Shown here one piece after another: positions 17,342-26,148 of a stretch of DNA of 64,000 nt; positions within the stretch are counted from its first letter, which is position 1; every line of letters begins with the position of its first letter. The stretch is from contig NZ_JAUSWY010000001.1 of assembly GCF_030815585.1 (NCBI RefSeq), positions 4,154,001 to 4,218,000 of the forward strand, read 5' to 3'. The notes beneath the pieces are model-generated. The model ran no database searches, was not told the origin of the DNA, and saw only the letters and a list, made by a program, of their open reading frames with translations. The DNA comes from Arthrobacter pascens. GTDB lineage: Bacteria > Actinomycetota > Actinomycetes > Actinomycetales > Micrococcaceae. The position numbers and the translations under genes are program-made.

Positions 17342-18595
17342 ATGGCAACTCTCAGTCCCCTCCTCAAGCAAGCTACTCCAGTCGTCGTGGACCATGCCCT
17401 CGGCAGCTGGATCCACGCGACCGACGGCAAAAAGTACCTCGATTTCACCACTGGAATCGGTGTCACCAGCACAGGTCACTGCCACCCCGACGTCGTAGCG
17501 GCAGCACGCGAGCAGGTGGGCAAGATTGTCCATGCCCAGTACACCACCGTGATGCACAAGCCCTTGCTTGAGCTGACCGAAAAACTGGGGGAATTCCTGC
17601 CCACGGGGCTGGACAGCGTTTTCTATGCCACGTCCGGCTCCGAGGCAGTGGAAGCTTCAGTACGCCTGGCACGCATGGCCACCGGGCGTCCGAACATCAT
17701 CTCCTTCCACGGTGGCTTCCACGGCCGGACGGTGGGAGCTGCTTCGCTCACCACGGCGGGCACGAAGTTCCGTTCAGGCTTCTCCCCCCTCATGGGCGGA
17801 GTGCACATCGCACCCTTCCCGCACTCCTACCGCTACGGCTGGGATGAGGAAACTGCAGTCAACTTCGCCCTGAAAGAACTGGACCACCTCCTCCTGAGCA
17901 TCAGCAGCCCCGCAGACACAGCGGGCTTCATCATTGAACCCGTCCTGGGCGACGGCGGCTACATCCCCACTCCCCCTGCCTTCCTGCAGGGACTGCGGGA
18001 ACGCGCTGACCGCCACGGAATCGTACTCATCCTCGATGAGGTCCAGGCTGGCGTAGGACGGACGGGAAAGTTCTGGGGCCACGATTGGGCAGGTATCACT
18101 CCCGACGTGGTTATCACCGCGAAGGGCCTCGCCAGCGGCTTCCCGATCTCAGCCATCGCCGCCTCGACCGAACTGATGGGCAAGGCCTGGGCGGGCTCAC
18201 AGGGCGGCACCTACGGCGGAAACGCCGTAGCAGCTGCAGCAGGCGTCGCAACCCTGGGCGTCATCGAGCGCGAGAACCTGGTAGAGAATGCCCTGCTTCG
18301 GGGCGATGAACTGCGCGCAGGACTTGACAAGCTCAAGACAGAATTCGCCGGCATCGGAAATGTCCGCGGCCGCGGCCTCATGCAGGGCGTCGAGTTCACC
18401 GCTGCGGACAACACGCCTGATGCTGCCACAGCCTTGGCTGTCCAGCAAGCAGCAATCAACGAAGAACTGCTCCTCCTCACCTGCGGTCCGCACGGAAATG
18501 TCGTCCGCATCATCCCCGCGCTCAACGTCAGCAGCGACGAGATCCAGGCTGGGCTGACCAGGTTCACCCAGGCGCTGAAGACGGCCACCTCCTAA
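17342..18595 (+). CDS. gabT: aspartate aminotransferase family protein, 4-aminobutyrate aminotransferase
   Basis: A 417-residue class III PLP aminotransferase. The PLP lysine is in ITAKGLASGFPISAIA; the cofactor aspartate is in VLILDEVQAGVGRTG; the N-terminal YLDFTTGIGVTSTGHCHP and SGSEAVEASVRLAR motifs match GABA transaminases. The reaction moves the amino group of GABA to 2-oxoglutarate, giving succinate semialdehyde and glutamate. ATG 17342 is chosen because the open frame upstream covers the operator at 17303. gabD follows after a long hairpin. GABA is the best guess; related omega-amino acids are possible. Confidence 0.87.
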   Translation: MATLSPLLKQATPVVVDHALGSWIHATDGKKYLDFTTGIGVTSTGHCHPDVVAAAREQVGKIVHAQYTTVMHKPLLELTEKLGEFLPTGLDSVFYATSGSEAVEASVRLARMATGRPNIISFHGGFHGRTVGAASLTTAGTKFRSGFSPLMGGVHIAPFPHSYRYGWDEETAVNFALKELDHLLLSISSPADTAGFIIEPVLGDGGYIPTPPAFLQGLRERADRHGIVLILDEVQAGVGRTGKFWGHDWAGITPDVVITAKGLASGFPISAIAASTELMGKAWAGSQGGTYGGNAVAAAAGVATLGVIERENLVENALLRGDELRAGLDKLKTEFAGIGNVRGRGLMQGVEFTAADNTPDAATALAVQQAAINEELLLLTCGPHGNVVRIIPALNVSSDEIQAGLTRFTQALKTATS

Positions 18596-18610
18596 TACAA
18601 CCCAAGGCTC

Positions 18611-18654
18611 GGATTTCGCCGGGGCGGAACCAACACACCGCCCCGGCGAAATCC
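18611..18654 (+). terminator. 17-bp perfect stem-loop between gabT and gabD
   Basis: A perfect inverted repeat with arms 18611-18627 and 18638-18654 (GGATTTCGCCGGGGCGG and its complement) and a ten-base loop. It has no T-run after it, so it may attenuate or stabilise the message rather than fully terminate. Confidence 0.6.
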
Positions 18655-18680
18655 CTTCCCTACGACACTGAAAGCGTGAC

Positions 18681-20135
18681 ATGAGTCTCTCATTTGATCC
18701 CACCACTCTTCATACTGACTTGTTCATCGACGGTGAGTGGCGGAAGGCTACTGGCGAAGCCACTTTCGCCGTCGAAAACCCGGCAACGAACGAAGTCATC
18801 GCCCACGTGGCCGATGGCGGGCCTGAAGATGCAGCCCTGGCCATTCAGGCTGCCGGCCGCGCCCAGGCAGAGTGGGGCAAATCCACTCCCAGGGAACGGG
18901 CCGACATCCTGCGCCGCGCCTTTGAGCTGGTGATTGCCAACACCGACAGACTGGCCGCGATCATGACCGCCGAAATGGGCAAGCCGCTGGCCGAAGCCAA
19001 GGGCGAGGTAGCCTACGGCGCCGAAATGCTCCGCTGGTTCTCCGAAGAGGCCGTCCGCATCGGCGGCGACAGCACCACCTCGGTGGACGGCAACACCCGG
19101 ATCCTGATCACCAAGGAACCCGTTGGCCCCTCCGTGCTGGTGACCCCGTGGAACTTCCCGCTGGCCATGGGCGCCCGCAAGATCGCCCCGGCCGTCGCCG
19201 CCGGCTGCACCATGGTGTTCAAGCCCGCGGAACTGACACCGCTGACCTCCCTGGCCCTGGTGGAGATCTTCAAGCAGGCGGGCCTCCCTGACGGTGTACT
19301 GAACGTCGTCACCACCGCCAGCGCCGCCCCCGTGGTGGAGAACTGGACCAGCAGCGGCATCGCACGCAAGATCAGCTTCACCGGCTCCACCGGCGTCGGC
19401 AAGATCCTGCTGCGCCAGGCAGCCGAGAACGTCATGCGCTCCTCAATGGAACTGGGCGGAAACGCCCCCTTCATCGTCCTGGCTGACGCAGACATCGAGA
19501 AGGCCGTCGACGGAGCCATGAAGGCCAAGATGCGCAACATGGGTGAAGCGTGCACCGCAGCCAACCGCTTCTTCGTGCACCGCTCAGTAGTGCAGGAGTT
19601 CAGCGAGAAGTTCGCCAAGAAAATGTCCGAACTGCAGGTAGGCAACGGCACCCTGGAGGGAACCGAGGTGGGTCCCCTGATCGAACAGAAGGGCCTGGAC
19701 AAGGTCGAAAACCTCGTGGCTGACGCGGTCAACAAGGGTGCACGCGTCCTGACCGGCGGAAGCCGCCCCGAAGGCCCTGGCTACTTCTACACGCCCACCG
19801 TCCTGACCGACGTGCCCCTGAATGCCGACCTGATGAGCACCGAAATCTTCGGACCCGTCGCAGCCATCACTCCCTTCGACAGCGAGGATGACGTGTTGCG
19901 CGTGGCCAACGACACCGAATGGGGCCTGGTTGGCTACGTGTTCACTGAAAGCACGAACAAGGCCCTGCGTTTCTCCGCAGAACTCGAAGTGGGAATGGTC
20001 GGCATCAACACTGGCCTCGTTTCCAACCCGATAGCACCCTTCGGCGGCGTCAAGCAGTCCGGGCTCGGGCGCGAAGGCGGCAAGATCGGCATTGAAGAGT
20101 TTCTTGAGTATAAGTACACCGCAATAGCAATCTAG
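18681..20135 (+). CDS. gabD: NAD(P)-dependent succinate-semialdehyde dehydrogenase
   Basis: A 484-residue aldehyde dehydrogenase of the GabD branch. The catalytic Cys lies in RNMGEACTAANRFFVH and the general base Glu in SSMELGGNAPFIVLADADIEKAV; VTPWNFPLAMGARKIAPAVAAGCTMVFKPAELTPLT is typical. It oxidises succinate semialdehyde to succinate, completing the GABA shunt begun by gabT upstream. The GntR gene follows 43 bases after the stop without a clear terminator, so gabT, gabD and the regulator may share transcripts. Confidence 0.9.
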   Translation: MSLSFDPTTLHTDLFIDGEWRKATGEATFAVENPATNEVIAHVADGGPEDAALAIQAAGRAQAEWGKSTPRERADILRRAFELVIANTDRLAAIMTAEMGKPLAEAKGEVAYGAEMLRWFSEEAVRIGGDSTTSVDGNTRILITKEPVGPSVLVTPWNFPLAMGARKIAPAVAAGCTMVFKPAELTPLTSLALVEIFKQAGLPDGVLNVVTTASAAPVVENWTSSGIARKISFTGSTGVGKILLRQAAENVMRSSMELGGNAPFIVLADADIEKAVDGAMKAKMRNMGEACTAANRFFVHRSVVQEFSEKFAKKMSELQVGNGTLEGTEVGPLIEQKGLDKVENLVADAVNKGARVLTGGSRPEGPGYFYTPTVLTDVPLNADLMSTEIFGPVAAITPFDSEDDVLRVANDTEWGLVGYVFTESTNKALRFSAELEVGMVGINTGLVSNPIAPFGGVKQSGLGREGGKIGIEEFLEYKYTAIAI

Positions 20136-20178
20136 AAAAATATGCAGTATGCCGAAGAGTGAGATGAGGGGGATGTCA

Positions 20179-20871
20179 ATGGCGGCACCAGGAGCGCTGT
20201 TTGCACTGGAGGGAAGACCCACGGCGCAGCTGATCGCCGATCAGTTGCGGGAACAAATCGTCCAGGGGATGTTCCGGCCCGGAGAGCAGATCAATGAGTC
20301 TGTCCTGGCAAGCCAGCTAAGCACATCCAGGGGGCCTGTCCGTGAAGCGTTGCAGCGGCTGTGCCAGGAAGGGATACTTATCAGCCGGCGGAATCGGGGT
20401 GTCTTCGTCCTGGAGTTGGCCACCGATGACATCCGAGAGATTTATGCCGTGCGTGAGGCTGTGGAATCGACCGCTGCAGACGCGCTGCTGGATGCCGGCC
20501 AGGAACAGGTCAAGGACACCTGCCAGGCCTTGGAGGCCACCATCAGTGACATGGCGAAGCAGGTTGCCGTGTCGGACTGGCAGGCGATTGCGCGGCTCGA
20601 TATGCAATTCCACACCTCCTTCGTGGCCGGCGCAGGCAACACACGCCTGATCCGGATCTACGAGACCCTCGCAGCCGAATCCAGGATGTGCATACTCAAC
20701 CTGGCCGTCGCCTACCCCCGCATCGACGTCCTGGTGCAGGAACACCAGAACCTACTGGATCTGCTCGAGGCGGGCGACAGGGAAGAACTTCACAAAGCCA
20801 TCAAACGCCACATGGAAAAGGCCGTTGAGGATCTCACCGCCACAAGGGAAGAGACGGACGTCACCGTCTGA
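20179..20871 (+). CDS. GntR-family regulator, FCD domain, copy 1
   Basis: A 230-residue FadR-subfamily repressor. The N-terminal winged helix reads TAQLIADQLREQIVQGMFRPGEQINESVLASQLSTSRGPVREALQRL. The C-terminal FCD domain contains REAVESTAADALLDAG, the RLDMQFHTSFV metal/ligand motif and the later QEHQNLLDLLEAGD. ATG 20179 is selected by alignment with copy 2 and its GAGGGGG site; in-frame starts at 20149 and 20173 are less likely. It is the likely binder of the ATTGT-NN-ACAAT operators. A strong terminator follows. Confidence 0.88.
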   Translation: MAAPGALFALEGRPTAQLIADQLREQIVQGMFRPGEQINESVLASQLSTSRGPVREALQRLCQEGILISRRNRGVFVLELATDDIREIYAVREAVESTAADALLDAGQEQVKDTCQALEATISDMAKQVAVSDWQAIARLDMQFHTSFVAGAGNTRLIRIYETLAAESRMCILNLAVAYPRIDVLVQEHQNLLDLLEAGDREELHKAIKRHMEKAVEDLTATREETDVTV

Positions 20872-20891
20872 AACTCTCATCCGCCATTCAG

Positions 20892-20931
20892 AAAGAGAAG
20901 GCCAGATCCGTTTGGATCTGGCCTTCTCTTT
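20892..20931 (+). terminator. rho-independent terminator after GntR copy 1
   Basis: An 18-bp perfect stem (20892-20909 with 20914-20931) and a four-base GTTT loop, ending in a T-rich CTCTTTT. It ends the gabT-gabD-GntR transcript before the second transporter operon. Confidence 0.85.
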
Positions 20932-20957
20932 TGCCACACCAAAGATAATCCCTGTAA

Positions 20958-20969
20958 ATTGTCGACAAT
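20958..20969 (+). promoter_or_regulatory. predicted GntR operator before the second ABC transporter operon
   Basis: The perfect palindrome ATTGTCGACAAT. It is followed, as at 13347, by 14 bases and then GTTGCATTG. The matching spacing supports one promoter design for both transporters. Confidence 0.7.
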
Positions 20970-21040
20970 CCGCCACGAGAGTGGTTGCATTGTAGGTACG
21001 GACACATGGCCGTAACGTTTTCAAGGAGACTGCGACGAAG

Positions 21041-21958
21041 ATGAGAATCAAGGTCCAGGCTGCCGTTGCAGGATTGGCAGTTTTTCTGGCGCTAACCGCG
21101 TGCGGGCCAGGTGGTAGTGATTCGGCGCAGGAAGGCTCCAAAACATCGAATACGGCTGACATCTCCGAAGGCGTTCAGCCAGACCAGGCAGCGGTTGCCT
21201 TGTTGCCACAGTCTTACAAGGACAAGGGCGAGCTGACGGTCGCGATGGACCTGCATTATCCCCCGACCACCTTCCTGGCGGATGACAATACAACCCCCAT
21301 TGGCCTGAACCCGGATATGGCGCGGCTGGTGGCGAAGAAGCTTGGGCTCAAGCTGAAGTTCGAGAACACTGCGTTCGACACGATCATTCCCGGTATCGAC
21401 GGGGGCCGCTACGACTTCACCGCAACCACCATGTCCCCCACGGCAGAGCGGCTCAAGGTGCTGGACATGATCGATTATTTCAATGGAGGAGTTTCCGTTG
21501 CCGTGAGCGCAGGCAATCCCCTGAACATCAGCAACGATGCCATGTGCGGCAAGAACATTGCGGTGACGAAGGGCTCGAATGCCCAGCTGAAGCACCTGCC
21601 GAACGTCTCGGAGTGGACCTGCACGTCCCAGGGCAAGCCAGCCATCAACGGCGTCACGCTTCCCAATATCCAGGAAGCGCTGACGCAACTCTCCTCCAAG
21701 CGAGTCGACGGCGTCTTCTACGACACCGTTTCACTCGTATGGGCCGACGAGCAGCAGCCGAACACCTTCACGATTCTGACTCCGCAGGTGGATACACGGT
21801 CCGACCACGTGGTAGCCATGGCGCTGAAAAAAGGATCGCCGCTGACGCCGGCACTGCAGGCAGCCGTTCAGTCCGTCCTTGAGAGCCCGGAATACAAGAA
21901 GTCCCTTGAGACGTGGGGACTCGAAGCAGGCGCCATCACCGAGGCCAAGCTCAACTAG
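21041..21958 (+). CDS. amino acid ABC transporter substrate-binding lipoprotein, copy 2
   Basis: A 305-residue family 3 solute-binding lipoprotein, paralogous to 13492. The lipobox is LALTACG, and the shared segments KGELTVAMDLHYPPTTFLADDN and GLNPDMARLVAKKLGLKLKF follow. Differences cluster in the central pocket (for example DYFNGGVSVAVSAGNPLNIS and TPQVDTRSDHVVAMALKK), hinting at a different but related ligand. It opens the second transporter operon directly after the terminator and operator. Confidence 0.9.
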   Translation: MRIKVQAAVAGLAVFLALTACGPGGSDSAQEGSKTSNTADISEGVQPDQAAVALLPQSYKDKGELTVAMDLHYPPTTFLADDNTTPIGLNPDMARLVAKKLGLKLKFENTAFDTIIPGIDGGRYDFTATTMSPTAERLKVLDMIDYFNGGVSVAVSAGNPLNISNDAMCGKNIAVTKGSNAQLKHLPNVSEWTCTSQGKPAINGVTLPNIQEALTQLSSKRVDGVFYDTVSLVWADEQQPNTFTILTPQVDTRSDHVVAMALKKGSPLTPALQAAVQSVLESPEYKKSLETWGLEAGAITEAKLN

Positions 21959-22003
21959 AGAGACGCCGTGCAGAAATTCATTCGTCAAAGGAGTGACGCC
22001 ACA

Positions 22004-22900
22004 GTGAGTGCAATTGACCCGGCGCTCAAGCCAAGGCTTCGGCGGCGAAGTGCCTTTGAGTACGTCGCTTGGGTTGTGTGCAGCCTTTTGGCCTTGGGCA
22101 TCCTGATCTCCGTATCAACCAATCCCAACTTCAAATGGGGTGTGGTTGCAAGGTACTTCACCCACGAAACGATTCTTCGTGGTCTGATGCTCACGATTTT
22201 CCTGACCTTTGCCAGCATGGCCCTTGGAACGCTCCTGGGGCTCGTGCTCGCGATCATGAGGGCCTCAAGGATCAAACCGATTGCAGCCACCGCGGGCGTC
22301 TACATCACCCTGTTCCGCGGCACCCCGGTCCTGGTGCAGCTGATCTTTTGGTTCAATGTCGCGGCGCTGTACCCGAACCTGTCCATCGGAATTCCGTTCA
22401 CGGACATCAGCACCGCCATCGACGTGAACGCCCTGATGGCACCCATCACGGCAGCCTTGATCGGCTTGACCCTCAACGAAGCCGCGTACATGGCCGAAAT
22501 CATCCGAGGCGGATTCTCGTCGGTCGGCACGGGCCAGATCGAAGCCGCCGACTCCCTGGGCATGAGCGCCGCCACGAAAATGCGCAAGGTCATCATCCCC
22601 CAGGCGATGCCCTCGATCATCCCCGCGACCGGAAACCAGGTCATCGGCATGTTCAAGGAAACCTCCCTCGTCAGCGTGCTGGGCGTCGCCGAACTGCTCC
22701 AAAGCGCCCAGCTGATCTACGCCCGCACGTACGAGACCATCCCGCTGCTCATCGTTGCCAGCCTCTGGTACCTCGTGATGACCCTGTTGCTGAGCTACCC
22801 GCAGTCCAAGCTCGAGCAGAAATACTCCCGTTCAACTTCCCGGCTTCCCCGGAAGGCGAAACCCGTCGTGCTGACTGACCCGGAAGGTATCGCGCGATGA
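22004..22900 (+). CDS. amino acid ABC transporter permease, copy 2
   Basis: About 298 residues, paralogous to 14434. The docking loop is [33 protein letters not shown] 22004 is preceded by AAAGGAG, and similarity to copy 1 begins here; an in-frame GTG at 21968 is the alternative. The last 100 bases are almost identical at DNA level to copy 1, which suggests recent duplication or gene conversion. It overlaps the ATPase start by four bases. Confidence 0.87.
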   Translation: MSAIDPALKPRLRRRSAFEYVAWVVCSLLALGILISVSTNPNFKWGVVARYFTHETILRGLMLTIFLTFASMALGTLLGLVLAIMRASRIKPIAATAGVYITLFRGTPVLVQLIFWFNVAALYPNLSIGIPFTDISTAIDVNALMAPITAALIGLTLNEAAYMAEIIRGGFSSVGTGQIEAADSLGMSAATKMRKVIIPQAMPSIIPATGNQVIGMFKETSLVSVLGVAELLQSAQLIYARTYETIPLLIVASLWYLVMTLLLSYPQSKLEQKYSRSTSRLPRKAKPVVLTDPEGIAR

Positions 22901-23664
22901 GTACTGACGGCACCATTCTTGCCCAGAAAATCCGCAAGTCCTTCGGACCCAAAACAGTCCTCAAAGACATCAACCTGGAGATCGCCAGCGGAGAGATCTG
23001 CTGCATCATCGGCCCCAGCGGCTCCGGAAAGTCCACTGTCCTGCGCTGCATCAACGGCCTGGAGACCGTCGATTCGGGGGTCCTGAAAGTCAACGGCGAG
23101 GACTTCGGCTACTACGAAACAGAGCACGCCTATCACGCGGTGAGCCCGAAGAGGCTTGCCGCGCAGCGCACCAGGGTTGGCATGGTGTTCCAGCAGTTCA
23201 ACCTCTTTCCCAACATGACGGCACACGAGAACATCATGTCCGGCCCCGTATTGGTGAAACATGCTGACAAGCAAGTAGCCGGTAAGGAGGCCCACCAACT
23301 GCTGACCAGCGTGGGCTTGAGCGGGTTCGGGGACTACTACCCCGCCCAATTGTCGGGCGGGCAGCAACAACGAGTGGCCATCGCCCGGTCCCTGGCGATG
23401 GATCCCCTGATCATGCTCTTCGATGAACCGACCTCAGCACTGGACCCCGAAAAAGTCGGCGAAGTGCTGGCCGTCATGCGGGACCTCGCGAAGAAGGGCA
23501 TGACCATGGTGGTGGTCACGCACGAAATGGGCTTCGCCCGCGAAGTGGCCGACTCCCTGATCTTTATGGACGACGGCTACATCGTCGAACGCGGCGACGC
23601 CCGGGAAGTCCTGTCCAACCCCAAGGAACCCCGCACACAGTCATTCCTGGAGAAGGTGCTCTAA
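22897..23664 (+). CDS. amino acid ABC transporter ATP-binding protein, copy 2
   Basis: A 255-residue GlnQ-type ATPase with Walker [10 protein letters not shown], signature [17 protein letters not shown], Walker [15 protein letters not shown] and H-loop [10 protein letters not shown]. It overlaps the permease stop (ATGA) and ends two bases before the oxidase gene, the same layout as copy 1. Divergence from copy 1 is concentrated around residues 75-140, while both ends are nearly identical. Confidence 0.93.
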   Translation: MSTDGTILAQKIRKSFGPKTVLKDINLEIASGEICCIIGPSGSGKSTVLRCINGLETVDSGVLKVNGEDFGYYETEHAYHAVSPKRLAAQRTRVGMVFQQFNLFPNMTAHENIMSGPVLVKHADKQVAGKEAHQLLTSVGLSGFGDYYPAQLSGGQQQRVAIARSLAMDPLIMLFDEPTSALDPEKVGEVLAVMRDLAKKGMTMVVVTHEMGFAREVADSLIFMDDGYIVERGDAREVLSNPKEPRTQSFLEKVL

Positions 23665-23666
23665 CC

Positions 23667-24800
23667 GTGGATGGAAAGCTCGCCGTCATCGGCCTCGGCA
23701 GCATCGGAAGCATGGCCTTGTGGCAGGCTTCCCGCCTGTCCGATTCGGTGGTCGGGTTCGAAGCAGCTTCTCCTGGCCATGCCCGCAGTGCCGTGGGCGG
23801 TGACACCCGGCTGTTCAGGATGCTCTACCGGGGAACACAAAGCTACTACCCCATCCTTCAACGATCCCGCAGCCTCTGGGCCGAGCTCGAAGCCGAAACG
23901 GGGCAGAACATCTTCATCCGCTGCGGCGGACTGTCTATCGGAACCACCGGTGGGCCCTACATTCCCAAGCTCCTGGAAACCACCAGGATCAACGGCGCGG
24001 ATCACGAAATCCTCAGCCGCGAAGAGATGGCCGAACGCTACCCGCAGCACAACCTCCGCCCGGACGACGTCGCCGTCTACGACCCGCACGCCGGCGCCCT
24101 GCGCACCGACCGTGCGGTCACGGCGGCAGTTGCGGCAGCCCAGGCCAACGGCGCAACATTCCACACCAACACCCCGACTGATGGAATCCAGGAAACGGAC
24201 GACGGCGTCACCGTCACCTCCGGCGACAAGTCCTGGACGTTCGAGAACGTCATCGTCTCCTCGGGCGGCTGGTCCCAACGGCTGATGCCGGACTTCCTGC
24301 AGAAGTCCACGGAGCCGTACCGGATCTATCTCACCTGGTTCGTGGCCCGGGATCCAGCAGAGTTTTCGCCGGAACGGTTCCCCATCTTCATCAGGATTTC
24401 CGGAGAACGCTCCATGTACGGAGCGCCGAGCGTGGATGGTGTGACGGTCAAGGCAACCCTTGATGGCCGCGGAGCACCAACACCGCAGGCGGATCCAGTC
24501 CCGCGGGACCTGACATCCGCGGAAATCTCGGAAACCATGGAGACAGTCACCGAGTTCTTCCCAGGCCTCTTCCCCAATATCGTCCGCTCGGACGCCTTCC
24601 CGGACCTCTACACGAAGGACGGGCATGCATTACTCGGCCCGCTGAACGACCAGAGCAGAATCTACTGCGCCACCGGGTTCTCCGGCGGAGGCTTCAAAAT
24701 GGCACCAGGCTACGGCGAAATCGCCGCAAGCGAAGCCTTAGGCAAGCGGTCCTTCGACGGCCTCGATTTCGTGCGGCCCCAACGCTACAAGAGCATTTAA
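23667..24800 (+). CDS. FAD-dependent oxidase, sarcosine/N-methyl-L-tryptophan oxidase-like, copy 2
   Basis: A 377-residue paralogue of 16133, starting at GTG. The Rossmann motif LAVIGLGSIGSMALWQASR and the FAD segment CATGFSGGGFKMAPGYGEIAA are kept. The covalent-flavin cysteine is again missing, the region reading DAFPDLYTKDGHALLG. Substitutions such as QKSTEPYRIYLTWFVARDPAEF against the copy 1 equivalent suggest a shifted substrate. It is the last gene of the second transporter operon. GntR copy 2 follows after 123 bases. Confidence 0.85.
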   Translation: MDGKLAVIGLGSIGSMALWQASRLSDSVVGFEAASPGHARSAVGGDTRLFRMLYRGTQSYYPILQRSRSLWAELEAETGQNIFIRCGGLSIGTTGGPYIPKLLETTRINGADHEILSREEMAERYPQHNLRPDDVAVYDPHAGALRTDRAVTAAVAAAQANGATFHTNTPTDGIQETDDGVTVTSGDKSWTFENVIVSSGGWSQRLMPDFLQKSTEPYRIYLTWFVARDPAEFSPERFPIFIRISGERSMYGAPSVDGVTVKATLDGRGAPTPQADPVPRDLTSAEISETMETVTEFFPGLFPNIVRSDAFPDLYTKDGHALLGPLNDQSRIYCATGFSGGGFKMAPGYGEIAASEALGKRSFDGLDFVRPQRYKSI

Positions 24801-24923
24801 TGCGACCATCCCAGGAAAGGCGACTTCGACAAAGCCTCGTGACCGATATGGTCTCCAAGGGTTCACGAGTCCAATAGTGTCTATGAAATGCAGTAGGCCC
24901 AAGAGTGAAGTGAGGGAATAGCA

Positions 24924-25619
24924 ATGGCGGCAACCAAAGGACTATTTACACTGGAGGGAAGACCCACGGCGCAGCTGATCGCCGATCAGCTGCGGGAACA
25001 AATCGTCCAGGGGATCTTCCGTCCGGGAGAGCAGATCAATGAGTCTGTCCTGGCAAGCCAGCTAAGCACATCCAGGGGCCCGGTCCGTGAGGCGTTGCAG
25101 CGGCTGTCCCAGGAGGGAATCCTGGTCAGCCATCGCAACCGCGGAGTATTCGTCCTGGAGCTTTCAGACGACGACGTCAGGGAGATATATGCGGTCCGCC
25201 TGGCTGTGGAATCAACCGCAGCAGACGCGCTGCTGGATGCTGGCCAGGAGCAGGTCAAGGACACCTGCCAGGCCTTGAAGGCCATCATCAGTGACATGGC
25301 GAAGCAGGTTGCCGTGTCGGACTGGCAGGCGATTGCGCGGCTCGATATGCAATTCCACACCTCCTTCGTGGCCGGGGCGGGCAACACACGCCTGATCCGG
25401 ATCTACGAGACCCTCGCCTCTGAATCGAGGATGTGCATTCTCAACCTGGCCGTCGCCTACCCCCGCGTCGACGTCTTGGTGCAGGAACATCAGAACCTCC
25501 TCGATCTGCTCGAGGCAGGCAACAGAAAAGAACTCCACAAAGCCATCAAACAGCACATGCACAAGGCCGTTGAGGATCTCACCGCGCCGCCCACGGAAGA
25601 GAACGAAAGCACCGCCTAG
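24924..25619 (+). CDS. GntR-family regulator, FCD domain, copy 2
   Basis: A 231-residue FadR-type regulator. The DNA-binding domain is almost identical to copy 1 (TAQLIADQLREQIVQGIFRPGEQINESVLASQLSTSRGPVREALQRL), so both should recognise the same palindrome. The FCD domain retains RLDMQFHTSFV. Differences fall in residues 60-85 and the C-terminal tail. GAGGGA precedes the ATG, and the upstream leader resembles that of copy 1. The two proteins might form mixed dimers or respond to different ligands at shared sites. Confidence 0.88.
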   Translation: MAATKGLFTLEGRPTAQLIADQLREQIVQGIFRPGEQINESVLASQLSTSRGPVREALQRLSQEGILVSHRNRGVFVLELSDDDVREIYAVRLAVESTAADALLDAGQEQVKDTCQALKAIISDMAKQVAVSDWQAIARLDMQFHTSFVAGAGNTRLIRIYETLASESRMCILNLAVAYPRVDVLVQEHQNLLDLLEAGNRKELHKAIKQHMHKAVEDLTAPPTEENESTA

Positions 25620-25769
25620 TATTCTCCAGCAGCCGACCCGGGGTGTCTTGAGGCCTTCCCGTGCCCAAAGTCGCAGGGGACACCTCGGTCTGCCCGGCCG
25701 TAACCGAGGTCTCGAGCTGCACCTTGTACGTTTCTGCCTTCATTGGACGGACACAATTTCGTCCTAGCA

Positions 25770-25781
25770 ATTGTCAACAAT
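25770..25781 (+). promoter_or_regulatory. predicted GntR operator before a small hypothetical gene
   Basis: ATTGTCAACAAT, fitting the ATTGT-NN-ACAAT pattern, 88 bases before the small gene at 25870. It is the fifth copy in the island and extends the likely regulon to that gene. Confidence 0.6.
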
Positions 25782-25869
25782 CGACGATAGACTTTGAAGT
25801 GTGAATTTTGCCTTGACGTACGGGCCGAAGACGTCCCGAATGCGGACCAGAAGAACAGGAGCAAAGAGA

Positions 25870-26088
25870 ATGCTGCAAAGAAATCGGGTATCCATGTGGG
25901 CGTCCCTTCAGCGGGGTGACGCCGTCACTCTTAGCCAGCGAGGCGTGGAGTGCCACAAGGGTTTTGTTGATGAGCGGACTGAAGATGGACAAACGATTTG
26001 GGTGATAGACAAAATCGGTGATCGTCGTCTTTTTCATATCGAGGACGACTGCGACTTGCAGGTTTCTGAAAATGTCCATGCGAGCTAA
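25870..26088 (+). CDS. small hypothetical protein
   Basis: A 72-residue protein starting MLQRNRVSMWASLQRGDAV, with AGGAG about nine bases before the ATG. The core LQRGDAVTLSQRG and later TIWVIDKIGDRRLFHIEDDCDL suggests a small beta-barrel fold. The frame is open from 25801, but only this ATG has a ribosome site. Composition is less GC-rich than its neighbours. It follows the fifth predicted GntR operator and may be co-regulated with the catabolic island. Function unknown. Confidence 0.6.
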   Translation: MLQRNRVSMWASLQRGDAVTLSQRGVECHKGFVDERTEDGQTIWVIDKIGDRRLFHIEDDCDLQVSENVHAS

Positions 26089-26148
26089 AAGGTCTCATGG
26101 AGTGGCTGGCTTGAGGCGCATCGTCGGACCCTTCACCCTGGGAGCGTC

